From an uncultured Lachnospiraceae bacterium (GTDB taxonomy: Bacteria; Bacillota; Clostridia; Lachnospirales; Lachnospiraceae), in assembly GCA_910579225.1 (NCBI GenBank), contig CAJTTI010000009.1, positions 52,381-116,380 of the forward strand: 64,000 nt of DNA, read 5' to 3'. The position numbers and the translations under genes were made by a program. A model generated the notes under the pieces. The model worked only from the letters and a program-made list of their open reading frames with translations. It did no database searches and had not been told where the DNA came from. Positions 41,101-49,582 of this stretch are shown piece after piece (the stretch's first letter is position 1; every line of letters starts with the position of its first letter).

Positions 41101-43501
41101 CAATCTGCAGCCTGGAAGTCCTGATTGGTTCTTTCACCTTAATCAGATAATATTTCCGGTCTCCGCTCCGTCTTTGGGAGATTGTCACATCCTTTGCTGT
41201 CAGCATCTTTCCATTTTCATCCTGATACTGAATATTGGCATAAGCGAATTCTCCCACATCCATTGGCTGAGCCAGTGTGATCATACCAATCTCATATACA
41301 GCATCCAATTCCACTGTAACGCCTTTCCCACTGCCTGGATAAGCGCCGCCATAATCCCAGTCCTGCCGGTCTATGTATGAAGTATAGCTGTTGTCAAATG
41401 CCCCCAGTGCACTGCCGGCCTCTTTATCCAGAGGACTGTCTACCATGGAGACAGCACCGCCCCCTATCACTGCAGATACAATATGGTTGCTCAGTTTTCC
41501 TTCCCCATTGGAAGTATTAATCAGCTTATATGTGGGCAGTTTTGCCGGAATCAATCCGCTGATCGTCTTGTCTGATGCAATCAGTGACGCAGGTCCTTCT
41601 CCCAGTTCATTGGTTCCCGTCAGATACACCAGGTACTTGGTATTGTCCTTAAGGCCGGTAACCTGATGGTAAGTACCGGTAATTCCGGTAATCTTCTCAT
41701 AACTTTCCGAACCGTCTTCTTTGTAGTACAGATTATAGCTGTCTGTATCTTTCATATTTTTCCAGCGTACCTCAATGTTCTGGTATCCGCCCGTGACTTT
41801 CACATAGTCCGGCGCCAGCGGTTTTGCGTCCGCTTTTGGAATCACGGTTACTGACGCGGAATACCCGCTTTTCCATTCTCCGTTCAGAGACTGTACGCTG
41901 ATCTCATAAGGCGTACCATTTTCCATCTTATCCCCCAGAAACTGCTGAACAGATATGGAATTGGTCGCCGTTCTGCGGTAATCTGTCTGTCCCTCACTGA
42001 CAATACGCACTTCATAAGCGGTTACGTTGTTCTGTGCATCCCATTTTGCTGTAAATGATTTATTGCCATGCTGTACGGACAGATTCTTTGGCACATTCAT
42101 CTCCGGTTCCGGGATCCTGCTTGCCATATCATTGACAAACTCTACACTTGTGATCTCCGCCAGATTATTCGAATTCATCGTTTTCGTAATCCGAATCGTC
42201 ACTTTCTTTACCGCAATCTGTTTCTTTAAATCAATCCGAATGGAGCCATCCGGATTTGGCGTAATATCAAATTCTTCCGTCCTGGAAGCCACCATCTCCA
42301 TGCCGGTTCTGCCTTTGATCGCAGCCGCCACTGTACCGCCGTCCTCTGTCTCGATCACAATGATACCCGACGCAATCCCGTTCTCTTCTTTCAGGGGAGC
42401 ACCAATCAGAATCTCTTCCATTACTGGCATATTCTGATATCTGCTGAAATCAAATTCCAGTTCCGCTGCGCCCTGAGCAAGAGACAGAGTAAGACCATTG
42501 TCTCCTTTCTGAAAGCTTGCCATATCTCCGGATACAACACTGCCTTCCGGCACTGTCAGAACTGCCGCTTCCAGAGGAATCAGCTTTTCCGGCGTCGCAG
42601 CCATGCTTTTACCCATGATCTTGCTCAGATAGTTCAGATCCAGAAGATCTACTTTTCCATCGCCGTATAAATCATACTCGGACTGATAATTTCCTGCATC
42701 AATGGCATTTATAAGAAGCTCCGTATCCTTGCTGTCCAGCTTTCCGTCCCCGTTCAAATCTCCTTTGGCCAGAACTCCCGGATGGGCCTTATCTGTGCCA
42801 ACAGCCGTCTCTCCTGTATAAAGCTGTACCCGATATGCCAGGCCGTCTACCTGAAGAGTCTGCACATAGGTGACGTATCCGACTCCAGACACCCGAAGTT
42901 CATAGGTTCCTGCCTCCAGATCCGGAAAGCGTACAGATACCTGAGGCGCGTCGAGCGCATCTTCTGCCACAGGTGCAAGAACTGCCTTCTGGGCAGCAGA
43001 GGCCGCTCCTTTGAGCTCTACCTGGAACTCCTGAGCCTTCTCTATCTTAATCCCTGCCGTAATCAGCACTTCCACTGCGCCTTTCATCTCATCCTGTCCG
43101 CCCGTACGTTCTGTCTCTTTCGGCTGATTAGCAGGCGGATCAGAAAGTGGATCTGCCTCCTTCGGCTGATCCACAGAAGGGTCCGTCCCTTCCGGCTGAT
43201 CTGCAGACGGATCCCCTTCTTTCGGCTGGTTCGCAGACGGATCCTCCTCCGGCAGGTCAGTTGGCGGAGCCGTATCCTTCGGCGCCGGCTGATCCGAGGA
43301 TGGTTTTGTCGGCAAAACTGTTCCCGAATTCTCTTCTGTCTCCGGATTCTCATTCTCCTGGTCTTCCGGCAAATCTGCCTCAACCGCCGACCATCTGATG
43401 CCGCTGTCATATTCCCGGGCAAATACTGCATGATTCCCGGAAGAAATAATAAGCGCGGCAGAAATCATACCTGACAGAAATCTGGAAATCTTTCTTTTCA
43501 T
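38144..43501 (-). CDS. Secreted M60-type metalloprotease with dockerin-like, FN3 and F5/8C modules
   Basis: The 1785-residue protein has a signal peptide (about 1-29) and a low-complexity stretch with PxxNQPKE-like repeats (about 50-130). A dockerin-like pair of calcium loops (DLNGDGKLDSKD and DLYGDGKVDLLD) lies at about 243-296. Two fibronectin type III-like modules (about 467-650), a discoidin-like F5/8C module (about 655-815) and an M60-like peptidase region (about 910-1360) follow. The zinc motif HEIGH is at 1200-1204, with a candidate third ligand Glu at about 1215. A second F5/8C-like domain is at about 1498-1640. M60 enzymes cut mucins and other O-glycoproteins. The ATG follows AGGAG by ten bases. 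No cell-wall anchor is present. Confidence 0.88.
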   Translation of the reverse strand: MKRKISRFLSGMISAALIISSGNHAVFAREYDSGIRWSAVEADLPEDQENENPETEENSGTVLPTKPSSDQPAPKDTAPPTDLPEEDPSANQPKEGDPSADQPEGTDPSVDQPKEADPLSDPPANQPKETERTGGQDEMKGAVEVLITAGIKIEKAQEFQVELKGAASAAQKAVLAPVAEDALDAPQVSVRFPDLEAGTYELRVSGVGYVTYVQTLQVDGLAYRVQLYTGETAVGTDKAHPGVLAKGDLNGDGKLDSKDTELLINAIDAGNYQSEYDLYGDGKVDLLDLNYLSKIMGKSMAATPEKLIPLEAAVLTVPEGSVVSGDMASFQKGDNGLTLSLAQGAAELEFDFSRYQNMPVMEEILIGAPLKEENGIASGIIVIETEDGGTVAAAIKGRTGMEMVASRTEEFDITPNPDGSIRIDLKKQIAVKKVTIRITKTMNSNNLAEITSVEFVNDMASRIPEPEMNVPKNLSVQHGNKSFTAKWDAQNNVTAYEVRIVSEGQTDYRRTATNSISVQQFLGDKMENGTPYEISVQSLNGEWKSGYSASVTVIPKADAKPLAPDYVKVTGGYQNIEVRWKNMKDTDSYNLYYKEDGSESYEKITGITGTYHQVTGLKDNTKYLVYLTGTNELGEGPASLIASDKTISGLIPAKLPTYKLINTSNGEGKLSNHIVSAVIGGGAVSMVDSPLDKEAGSALGAFDNSYTSYIDRQDWDYGGAYPGSGKGVTVELDAVYEIGMITLAQPMDVGEFAYANIQYQDENGKMLTAKDVTISQRRSGDRKYYLIKVKEPIRTSRLQIGIGHRYGYYKVAISEIRLHEYDSLEKDILALYADDLYITLKDGVNEAAIRELQTRLDTPDPVSGEYHPERDALQKELDAAKALLATEGLGKVIQVNPDITSQKDNGIALGGLMSRQPLGVTAAAEEQIVVYVGNPGMKSGVNTNLKLVFTQQHAEANGLSQEVALKTGRNEIQVPKFSSTEAERGGPLYVRYTGNNPEDQYAVRVSGGTVFPILNVYRVSDEERSRKIEEYVKELKEYVNRLEATHNSDHASSQNEQVNAYEYKAATCILNTTDIVSDYMMLSVPASQVLAGLGSEATGSLESTLQAMDQMLILFYQHKGLTDSFAEGTPDAVVQKNHLPYQCLNIRYMKMFGEAFMYASGDHVGIEWGSVPGLMGGTPVQADASGKYQSGRYFGWGIAHEIGHQINQSAYAHAEVTNNYFSVLAQAKDENSTVRFDYSKVFEKVTSGATGYSNNVFTQLGMYWQLHLAYDRDYNYKTYGTWQEIQDHLFFARVDRYARDTASAPSPGGVKLSLSGDRDQKLMRLASAAAEHNLTEFFNRWGMVPDETTRSYMRQFPEEKRAIYYVDDNARVYEMTHSTGVKTAVTSVQAKGNPEGSVSLTIASSGDSEAIQGYEITRVFTEWGKVRREIAGFTRDLTFKDQAAFAAGHVVAYEVRAVDKWMNYSEACVSAPVKVQGSGILDKTSWLVSTNMVSDEDKVPDGTEELPCEPTMESAITKVIDGDDSHTYTGKSLEEEPYIILQMNRREEVSALNYTCKGGSGTAISDYLIEVSTDGEHYEKVAEGKFTLGESGARVYFTDDSQRIRICDAAYVKLTAVGQTGKNLSVTELELYGPSGDNVEISAGEIGILSEDYYYDSANKKNKIPGGSVIFTGTYKGNPAYNVVVLYDADGNIVGGTDDEGTLTAHQIILAPPLADDDALLGNVSEGRWIYWLEPADGVDVSSLPEEVRAELYRVDDALTNEGQRLVSDSMLVKLPEKLPSVTLE

Positions 43502-43536
43502 TTGTCCATTTCTCCTGATTAATATTTTGCATCTGT

Positions 43537-43553
43537 ACAGAAAATTTTTCTGT
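43537..43553. promoter_or_regulatory. Perfect inverted repeat in the protease leader
   Basis: ACAGAAAA and TTTTCTGT flank a single base, about 20 bp downstream of the predicted transcription start of the protease gene. It could be an operator or an mRNA-stabilising hairpin. Confidence 0.4.
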
Positions 43554-43578
43554 CCCTGCAACAGTCTAAGCGTTTTTT

Positions 43579-43607
43579 ATTTTATAATGAATGGAAAACT
43601 TATGCAA
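43579..43607 (-). promoter_or_regulatory. Promoter of the M60 protease operon
   Basis: TTGCAT (43607-43602), a 17-bp spacer and TAAAAT (43584-43579) on the minus strand, about 80 bp upstream of the protease ATG. Confidence 0.6.
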
Positions 43608-43652
43608 CTGTTTTCTCATTTATTTTCTTTCTCTGCACTCCATATACCTCTT

Positions 43653-44594
43653 CTACGGATTACACTGGTCACACGGAGTATATCCCTGAACAATCACATC
43701 CTCCCGGCTTCCGGTAAACGTTTCCTTGTTCGATTCTTTCATCTGACTCACGCTGGAACACTGGGGGGTATGAAATTTTTTCGTATTAATATTCAGAATA
43801 TAATCTGCATTCTGGTTTTCCGTTCCCTGTGCAGATTCAGCCAGGCTGCTCTCTCCTGTGACATAGTCAATCGCAACTCCCGGCTGCACATTGTACACAT
43901 AGACGCAGAAACAGACTCCTTCTCCCTGATCTTCCACCGATTCTGCTTCCATCAGCACTCCGGAAGCCACAAGGTTGTCTCCTTCAAAAACCGGCGACAC
44001 ACGATACAAAACATGATTCTCTGTCTCTTTTACATAATTTGCCACTATATTTTCAAAGGGCAGCATCCCATCCACGTTCATATACCTGGTGCCTGTGATC
44101 AGATTCTTTTCATTTGCATTCTCACCAGCCAGCTGAAATCCGATCAGATGACACCTGTTATACAAACTTTTACCGTCTACATGGTCATATCTAACAGAGT
44201 GCCAGCCTGTCGGTTTAATATGGCTGATACTCTCCCTGTCTTCTGTAGGCATCAGTTCCAGGCAGATGTTGGCATATGCAACACCACACCTGCCCAAATC
44301 ATCCAGATCGCTGTAATACTCAAACGGTTCAACTGAAAAATCTTCTTGCGAAAAATACGGTTCGTTGTTATTCACTTCCGCATACGGCTGATCTGCATAC
44401 TGTTCAATATCTGCCGGCGAAAATACAGGAACTGTATCTTTTTGCTCATCCTCCTGTATTCCTCCTAATGCCCGTTCTGTCGTTCCGGCAGACGCATGCT
44501 CCACATTTCTCTCTGACACCTGCCCTTCACAGGCCGATAAAACGAATACAATTGATAAGATTGCAGCCAGCAACCATACTTTTCTCTTTTTCAT
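43653..44594 (-). CDS. Secreted DNA/RNA non-specific endonuclease lipoprotein
   Basis: The 313-residue protein has a lipoprotein signal (lipobox LSAC, Cys22) and a nuclease domain with the catalytic histidine in YNRCHLIGFQL (about 149), followed by NEKNLITGTRYMN, as in DNA-entry nuclease EndA and related streptococcal DNases. A C-terminal region, with KKFHTPQC and a closing CDQC, resembles the Ada-like zinc-binding domain often fused to such nucleases. It probably degrades extracellular DNA at the cell surface. Strong AAAGGAG precedes the ATG. Confidence 0.85.
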   Translation of the reverse strand: MKKRKVWLLAAILSIVFVLSACEGQVSERNVEHASAGTTERALGGIQEDEQKDTVPVFSPADIEQYADQPYAEVNNNEPYFSQEDFSVEPFEYYSDLDDLGRCGVAYANICLELMPTEDRESISHIKPTGWHSVRYDHVDGKSLYNRCHLIGFQLAGENANEKNLITGTRYMNVDGMLPFENIVANYVKETENHVLYRVSPVFEGDNLVASGVLMEAESVEDQGEGVCFCVYVYNVQPGVAIDYVTGESSLAESAQGTENQNADYILNINTKKFHTPQCSSVSQMKESNKETFTGSREDVIVQGYTPCDQCNP

Positions 44595-44663
44595 TTCCTG
44601 TAAATCTCCTTTGTAATATTTTCATCCGAATATCCCTAAATTTCACATTTATGGTTGACTATT

Positions 44664-45380
44664 CTATTGCTGCATAGGATCTGCCTCCTTCCCTTCTTTG
44701 AACGCAAGATAAAGAACCGTCTGGTCATAAATCTCCCTGTAATTGCATGCATACCACTGAAGAAATTCCTGATATTCCTCCTCAGTCAGACCAATTTCTT
44801 TTTCATTTCTCTGTATTTTCTCTCTGACAGACATCCAGTCTACCTGCTGCCAGTCACGGCCTGAATCTTCTTTGGACTCACTCTCTTCTGCATGAATATC
44901 TTTGTAAATCGTCAAATAATTTACCGCCAGTTTCCAATACTCAAAGTTCCTGTCCTCTTCGTGTCTTGTCAGCTCATCCGCCTTAAGCACCTGAAAATCA
45001 GAAGTAACATATAAGATAAATGTTTCTCCCTCTTTGAAATGCTTAATCAGAAAATACAGCGGTTCCGTTTCATCTGAATACACAATATATGCTCTCACAA
45101 TATCATTAATTGACGGATTGTACGGCGGCAAATTCATCTGAATAAAGTGAAGACTGGCACGACTGAAACAGCTCACGCTAAAAGCATCTGCTTCATACGG
45201 ACATTCTGCCTGATCTTCTTCACACAGCTGACGCAAAATTTCATAAACTATGTTCTGTCCGCGCTCCTTTAACACATGAAAAAAATCGTCTTCTCTTTCC
45301 TCATTCTGCATATAAAGCAATTTGGGCAGCAGTTCTTCAAACAGCTCCCACTTAAGACCATCAATACAACGGAATTCCAT
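44664..45380 (-). CDS. Uncharacterised protein, possible immunity-type
   Basis: The 238-residue, acidic protein has no signal peptide or membrane helix. I do not recognise a family. Its Trp/Tyr-rich, acidic composition resembles immunity proteins found near toxin loci, and it lies beside two other unfamiliar genes, but no toxin is visible here. It is followed by the nuclease gene after 69 bp. Confidence 0.6.
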   Translation of the reverse strand: MEFRCIDGLKWELFEELLPKLLYMQNEEREDDFFHVLKERGQNIVYEILRQLCEEDQAECPYEADAFSVSCFSRASLHFIQMNLPPYNPSINDIVRAYIVYSDETEPLYFLIKHFKEGETFILYVTSDFQVLKADELTRHEEDRNFEYWKLAVNYLTIYKDIHAEESESKEDSGRDWQQVDWMSVREKIQRNEKEIGLTEEEYQEFLQWYACNYREIYDQTVLYLAFKEGKEADPMQQ

Positions 45381-45421
45381 TTTCTTTCCTCCTGATCATA
45401 CATATTATTTATACAGAATTA

Positions 45422-46141
45422 TTAAATGTCGTCCAGCAGCTGTTTCAGCAAATATCCTCTGTTGTTGATAAACATTTCCGTCACCTGATAACTATCCGTA
45501 TCCTCATATTGGCATGGATGTACCTGGCCATCATCAAAAGTCCAGATCTCAGCTTCCGGGATACCCAGCAGAATCGGGGAATGGGTGACGATGAAAAACT
45601 GAGCCCCCTGTCTGGCACATGCATAGATTTCTATAAGCAACGTCAACTGCCGCTGTGGAGAGAGCGCTGCTTCCGGCTCATCCAGAAAATACAGACCATT
45701 AGGTTTCAGCTGACGTTGGGCAAGGGCAAGAAAACTCTCACCATGAGATTTCTCATGATAGTGTTGGGAAGGATGCAAAGCATCTGCATAATCTTCTTCT
45801 TTTGTAGCCACATTATAGAAACTCTCCGCCCGCAGGAAATATCCCCATCCCGGCTTCCGGTATCCTTTCGAAACCCGTACCGCATCGCAAAGCTCCGAAT
45901 GAGAATCATAGGTGGAAAAATTATAGTTCTTTGTCCCGCCTTCCGGATTAAAGCCGGACGCAATGGCTATGGCCTCCAAGACCGTGGACTTTCCGCTTCC
46001 ATTTTCCCCTACGAAGAATGTGACAGAATTCGTAAAATTGAACTGACGGACACCTCTGATTGCTTCAATTTCTCTTAAATAACTGTTTTGCTCGATTTTG
46101 TCCCAGTTGATGGAGACGCTCTGAATAAATTGATGGTTCAT
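45422..46141 (-). CDS. AAA-type ATPase (ABC/SMC-like)
   Basis: The 239-residue protein has Walker A GENGSGKS (about 45-52), an ABC-like signature region and Walker B YFLDEPEAALSPQ (about 158-170), followed by an H-loop-like THSP. This is the compact fold of chromosomal AAA15/AAA21-type ATPases sometimes found in defence or toxin-antitoxin operons. No nuclease domain is fused. It lies between two unknown genes on the same strand; the upstream gap is 19 bp, so they may form an operon. The ribosome site is weak. Confidence 0.8.
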   Translation of the reverse strand: MNHQFIQSVSINWDKIEQNSYLREIEAIRGVRQFNFTNSVTFFVGENGSGKSTVLEAIAIASGFNPEGGTKNYNFSTYDSHSELCDAVRVSKGYRKPGWGYFLRAESFYNVATKEEDYADALHPSQHYHEKSHGESFLALAQRQLKPNGLYFLDEPEAALSPQRQLTLLIEIYACARQGAQFFIVTHSPILLGIPEAEIWTFDDGQVHPCQYEDTDSYQVTEMFINNRGYLLKQLLDDI

Positions 46142-46160
46142 ATTTCCAGCATTTAAACTC

Positions 46161-46724
46161 TTACCTTTCCATCGGGATTGTACACTCTGCCCAATCTGAA
46201 ATTCGTTCCAAATGACTCAGCCACTCCAGTTGAAAGCCAGTGGAGGAATAACCGCGGCCATAGAAAAAATATTCTTGGGGAAACACGTCCTCTCCAATCC
46301 AGCGCAGCTTCTCTCCTGGGATTACATAATTGAAACTCCAGTTTTTCCAGAACCCCAGCACAGAATCACCGAACGGATTGTCATAATCAGGTCTGGCCAG
46401 AAATGGTCCTTCCTCCGCTCGCTCTGCAGGCGGAACCGCCACAAAAATCGGATTCTCTCCGCCCAGACCGGCACGATATCCCATCATCCACATGGTCAGG
46501 TTCATCAAATCGTAAAATCTTCCTGGCCTGGGCCAGCGCAGAAGCGTCCACTTTGGATCTTCCGGCAAGACAGCAATCTGAAAGGAAAAGGGAACTCTGT
46601 CCTCTGCGGCACAAAGGTCAGGGTACTCCTTCAAAAGCTGAATTGCCTGCTCGGACGGACAGTTGATGATGGAGAAACAGGTATAGCCCGTCATATCAAA
46701 AGGAAAATCTGGTTGTTTACTCAT
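46161..46724 (-). CDS. Uncharacterised acidic protein
   Basis: The 187-residue protein has no signal peptide or membrane helix and is rich in aromatic residues (for example FWKNWSFNY). I do not recognise the family. It is directly upstream of the AAA ATPase gene. I start at the ATG at 46724, nine bases after AAGGAG; a GTG one codon earlier is also possible. Confidence 0.6.
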   Translation of the reverse strand: MSKQPDFPFDMTGYTCFSIINCPSEQAIQLLKEYPDLCAAEDRVPFSFQIAVLPEDPKWTLLRWPRPGRFYDLMNLTMWMMGYRAGLGGENPIFVAVPPAERAEEGPFLARPDYDNPFGDSVLGFWKNWSFNYVIPGEKLRWIGEDVFPQEYFFYGRGYSSTGFQLEWLSHLERISDWAECTIPMER

Positions 46725-46780
46725 CACATTTCACTCCTTCCATAAACTCTCAGTTGTCTCTGTCATATAACATCAGACTG

Positions 46781-46826
46781 TAAAATGAGGGTTAATCAGA
46801 CCGTCTCTCGACCTGATTAACCCTCA
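46781..46826 (-). terminator. Terminator of the GGGtGRT operon
   Basis: TGAGGGTTAATCAG pairs exactly with CTGATTAACCCTCA, followed by TTTTA on the minus strand. The 14-bp perfect stem lies 15 bases after the GGGtGRT stop codon. Confidence 0.85.
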
Positions 46827-46841
46827 ATTCAAAGGCTTTTC

Positions 46842-47852
46842 CTAGAATTTTCCAGCGTCCGCTGCTTCCTGGATGGAGACAGCCACTGCCACTGTCATAC
46901 CGACCATCGGGTTATTGCCTGCGCCGATGAGTCCCATCATCTCCACATGAGCCGGAACGGAGGAGGAACCTGCGAACTGTGCGTCAGAATGCATACGTCC
47001 AAGAGTATCAGTCATACCATAGGAAGCCGGTCCTGCCGCCATATTGTCCGGATGCAGGGTACGGCCGGTACCGCCGCCGGATGCAACGGAGAAATATTTC
47101 TTGCCTGCTTCGTTTCTCTCCTTCTTGTATGTACCTGCTACCGGATGCTGGAAACGGGTCGGATTGGTGGAGTTACCGGTGATGGACACGTCCACGTTCT
47201 CTTTCCACATGATCGCAACGCCTTCCGGAACGCTGTTTGCGCCGTAGCAATTGACTTTTGCGCGAAGTCCTTCAGAATAAGATTTACGAAATACTTCTTT
47301 TACTTCATTGGTGTACGGATCGTACTCGGTCTCCACATAGGTAAAACCGTTGATGCGGGAAATGATCTGCGCTGCGTCTTTGCCAAGACCATTCAGGATA
47401 ACACGGAGCGGTTTCTGACGAACTTTGTTCGCCTTCTCTGCGATACCAATCGCACCCTCTGCTGCCGCGAAGGACTCATGGCCTGCCAGGAATGCGAAGC
47501 AGTCCGTATCCTCTTCCAGAAGCATCTTGCCCAGATTTCCATGCCCAAGACCTACTTTACGAGTATCTGCAACAGAGCCCGGAATACAGAATGCCTGAAG
47601 GCCCTCGCCGATGGCTGCCGCTGCGTCAGCTGCCTTTCTGCAGCCTTTCTTGATCGCGATGGCAGCGCCGACTGTGTAAGCCCAGCATGCATTTTCAAAA
47701 CAGATCGGCTGGATTCCTTTTACCTGTGCATACACATCCAGTCCTGCATCTTTGGTGATCTTCTCTGCTTCCTCAAGAGAAGCAATTCCATAGCTGCTTA
47801 ACACAGCGTTAATTTTATCAATACGTCTCTCATATGATTCAAATAATGCCAT
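46842..47852 (-). CDS. GGGtGRT protein
   Basis: The 336-residue protein contains the run SGGGTGRTLHPDN that names this family, which is widespread and highly conserved in Clostridia but functionally unassigned. The GRT region and several conserved glycines suggest a nucleotide or phosphate site; this is my inference. It is always or nearly always beside a NifU-like protein, as here, suggesting a role with iron-sulfur or related metal clusters. The ATG has AAGGAGG eight bases upstream. A strong terminator follows. Confidence 0.9.
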   Translation of the reverse strand: MALFESYERRIDKINAVLSSYGIASLEEAEKITKDAGLDVYAQVKGIQPICFENACWAYTVGAAIAIKKGCRKAADAAAAIGEGLQAFCIPGSVADTRKVGLGHGNLGKMLLEEDTDCFAFLAGHESFAAAEGAIGIAEKANKVRQKPLRVILNGLGKDAAQIISRINGFTYVETEYDPYTNEVKEVFRKSYSEGLRAKVNCYGANSVPEGVAIMWKENVDVSITGNSTNPTRFQHPVAGTYKKERNEAGKKYFSVASGGGTGRTLHPDNMAAGPASYGMTDTLGRMHSDAQFAGSSSVPAHVEMMGLIGAGNNPMVGMTVAVAVSIQEAADAGKF

Positions 47853-47873
47853 TTTCGTCTACCTCCTTGGAAA

Positions 47874-48566
47874 TTACTCTTTACGCGGGTCAATGATCTT
47901 AACTGCATCTGCCACACGGCCGTACTGGCCTTTTGCTTTTTCCCATGCAGTGTTCGGGTCATCACCCTTTTTGATAAAGTCAGTCATCTTTCCAAGAGAT
48001 ACATACTGATATCCGATAATCTGATTGTCCTCATCCAGAGCAATACCGGTGACATAGCCTTCTGCCATCTCCAGATAGCGGGGACCCTTAGCCAGTGTAC
48101 CATACATGGTACCGATCTGAGAACGAAGTCCCTTTCCAAGATCCTCAAGACCTGCGCCTACTGCAAGGCCGTCCTCAGAAAATGCAGACTGGGAACGTCC
48201 ATAGACAATCTGTAAAAACAGCTCTCTCATAGCGGTATTGATTGCATCGCATACCAGGTCTGTATTCAGAGCTTCCAGAATCGTTAAGCCAGGAAGAATC
48301 TCAGAAGCCATAGCTGCAGAATGGGTCATACCGGAACATCCAAGAGTCTCGATGAGCGCTTCCTGAATCACACCTTCTTTCACATTCAGAGACAGCTTGC
48401 AGGCACCCTGCTGCGGTGCACACCAGCCCACGCCATGGGTAAAGCCGGAGATGTCTTTCACTTCCTTTGCCTGCACCCATTTTGCTTCTTCCGGAATCGG
48501 GGCAGCGCCATGATGAACGCCCTGAGCTACCGGACACATTTCTTCTACTTCACGTGAATAAATCAT
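47874..48566 (-). CDS. NifU-like iron-sulfur scaffold protein partnered with GGGtGRT
   Basis: The 230-residue protein matches the NifU/IscU-like family found upstream of GGGtGRT genes. It has conserved cysteines at GWCAPQQGACKL and TLGCSGMTHSAA, plausible cluster ligands. The standard NifU/IscU motif order is altered. It lies 21 bp before the GGGtGRT gene and is probably co-translated in the cytoplasm. The start has AAAGGAGTT upstream. The client protein of this pair is unknown. Confidence 0.85.
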   Translation of the reverse strand: MIYSREVEEMCPVAQGVHHGAAPIPEEAKWVQAKEVKDISGFTHGVGWCAPQQGACKLSLNVKEGVIQEALIETLGCSGMTHSAAMASEILPGLTILEALNTDLVCDAINTAMRELFLQIVYGRSQSAFSEDGLAVGAGLEDLGKGLRSQIGTMYGTLAKGPRYLEMAEGYVTGIALDEDNQIIGYQYVSLGKMTDFIKKGDDPNTAWEKAKGQYGRVADAVKIIDPRKE

Positions 48567-48774
48567 TTGTTTGAAACTCCTTTCAAGTTATCATATTAAG
48601 CCTGTAGGGGTAAGGCCTCATATGTAGATATTCTCTCACAAATTCGGCAGTTCGTCCAGCAGTTTTTTCCTGTTTATAAAAAAATTGCAAAATTAATTCA
48701 TAACAGAAATATCTGGAAATTTTTCTCATTTTGTGGGAGAATAAAGCAAAAGACAGAAAATGGAGTAAGAAAAT

Positions 48775-49536
48775 ATGAATTATGATGAGATCACAGCTCT
48801 GGTTCACAATACCAAAACTATTATTTTCGATGAAAAAATGGCTCACACAGTTACTGTGAAAGGCGCCGCTGATTATGTCACAAAAGTAGATGTGGCCGTA
48901 CAGGAATATATGCGCGAAAAGCTTGGACAGTTGTCCCCAGGTATTCGCCTGCTCTCCGAAGAACAAGAAAACAAAGATCTGGACCCGGCTGAATCTTTCT
49001 GGATTCTGGATCCCATTGATGGCACCACCAATCTGATCCATGACTATCATATGAGTGCCGTCTCCCTGGCACATTACGAGAACAAGCAGATCCGCTTCGG
49101 GATCGTCTATAATCCGTTTACGGAAGAGACCTTCCATGCAGTGCGCGGGAAAGGCGCATACCTGAACGGAGCTCCCATTCAGGTATCCCACCGGGAAGAA
49201 CTGGACACCTGTATCATCGCTTTTGGTTCCAGCCCTTATGAGAAGGACAAAGCCTCCATGTTGTTCCCTATCTTCCAGAAAATTTTTATGAAGACTGCTG
49301 ACTTCCGGAGAAGTGCTTCTGCGGCTCTGGACCTGTGCTATGTAGCTGCCGGACGGGTTGACGGCTTCCTGGAATATAATCTGAAACCGTGGGATTATTC
49401 CGCAGGCTCACTGATCGTCGAAGAAGCAGGCGGCCGGATCACTGACTGGACCAATCATCCCCTTCCATATCTCCAGAACGCCAGCGTCCTCACGGCAACA
49501 CCAGAGATTTATGAAAAGCTGCGGACATTTTTATAA
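48775..49536 (+). CDS. suhB: Inositol monophosphatase family protein
   Basis: The 253-residue protein has the metal-binding motif DPIDGTTNLIH (Asp79, Asp82), an upstream LLSEE and the C-terminal WDYSAGSLIVEEAGG of the IMPase superfamily. It hydrolyses a phosphate monoester, perhaps inositol phosphate, 3'-phosphoadenosine or fructose bisphosphate; bacterial members are variable. GGAG precedes the ATG. It is divergent from the NifU-like gene, with a 208-bp gap in which I see no clear promoter pair. Confidence 0.87.
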   Translation: MNYDEITALVHNTKTIIFDEKMAHTVTVKGAADYVTKVDVAVQEYMREKLGQLSPGIRLLSEEQENKDLDPAESFWILDPIDGTTNLIHDYHMSAVSLAHYENKQIRFGIVYNPFTEETFHAVRGKGAYLNGAPIQVSHREELDTCIIAFGSSPYEKDKASMLFPIFQKIFMKTADFRRSASAALDLCYVAAGRVDGFLEYNLKPWDYSAGSLIVEEAGGRITDWTNHPLPYLQNASVLTATPEIYEKLRTFL

Positions 49537-49582
49537 ATGTCCATAGCTTTTCTGTATAATACCTCATGGTCTGCAGTATATT

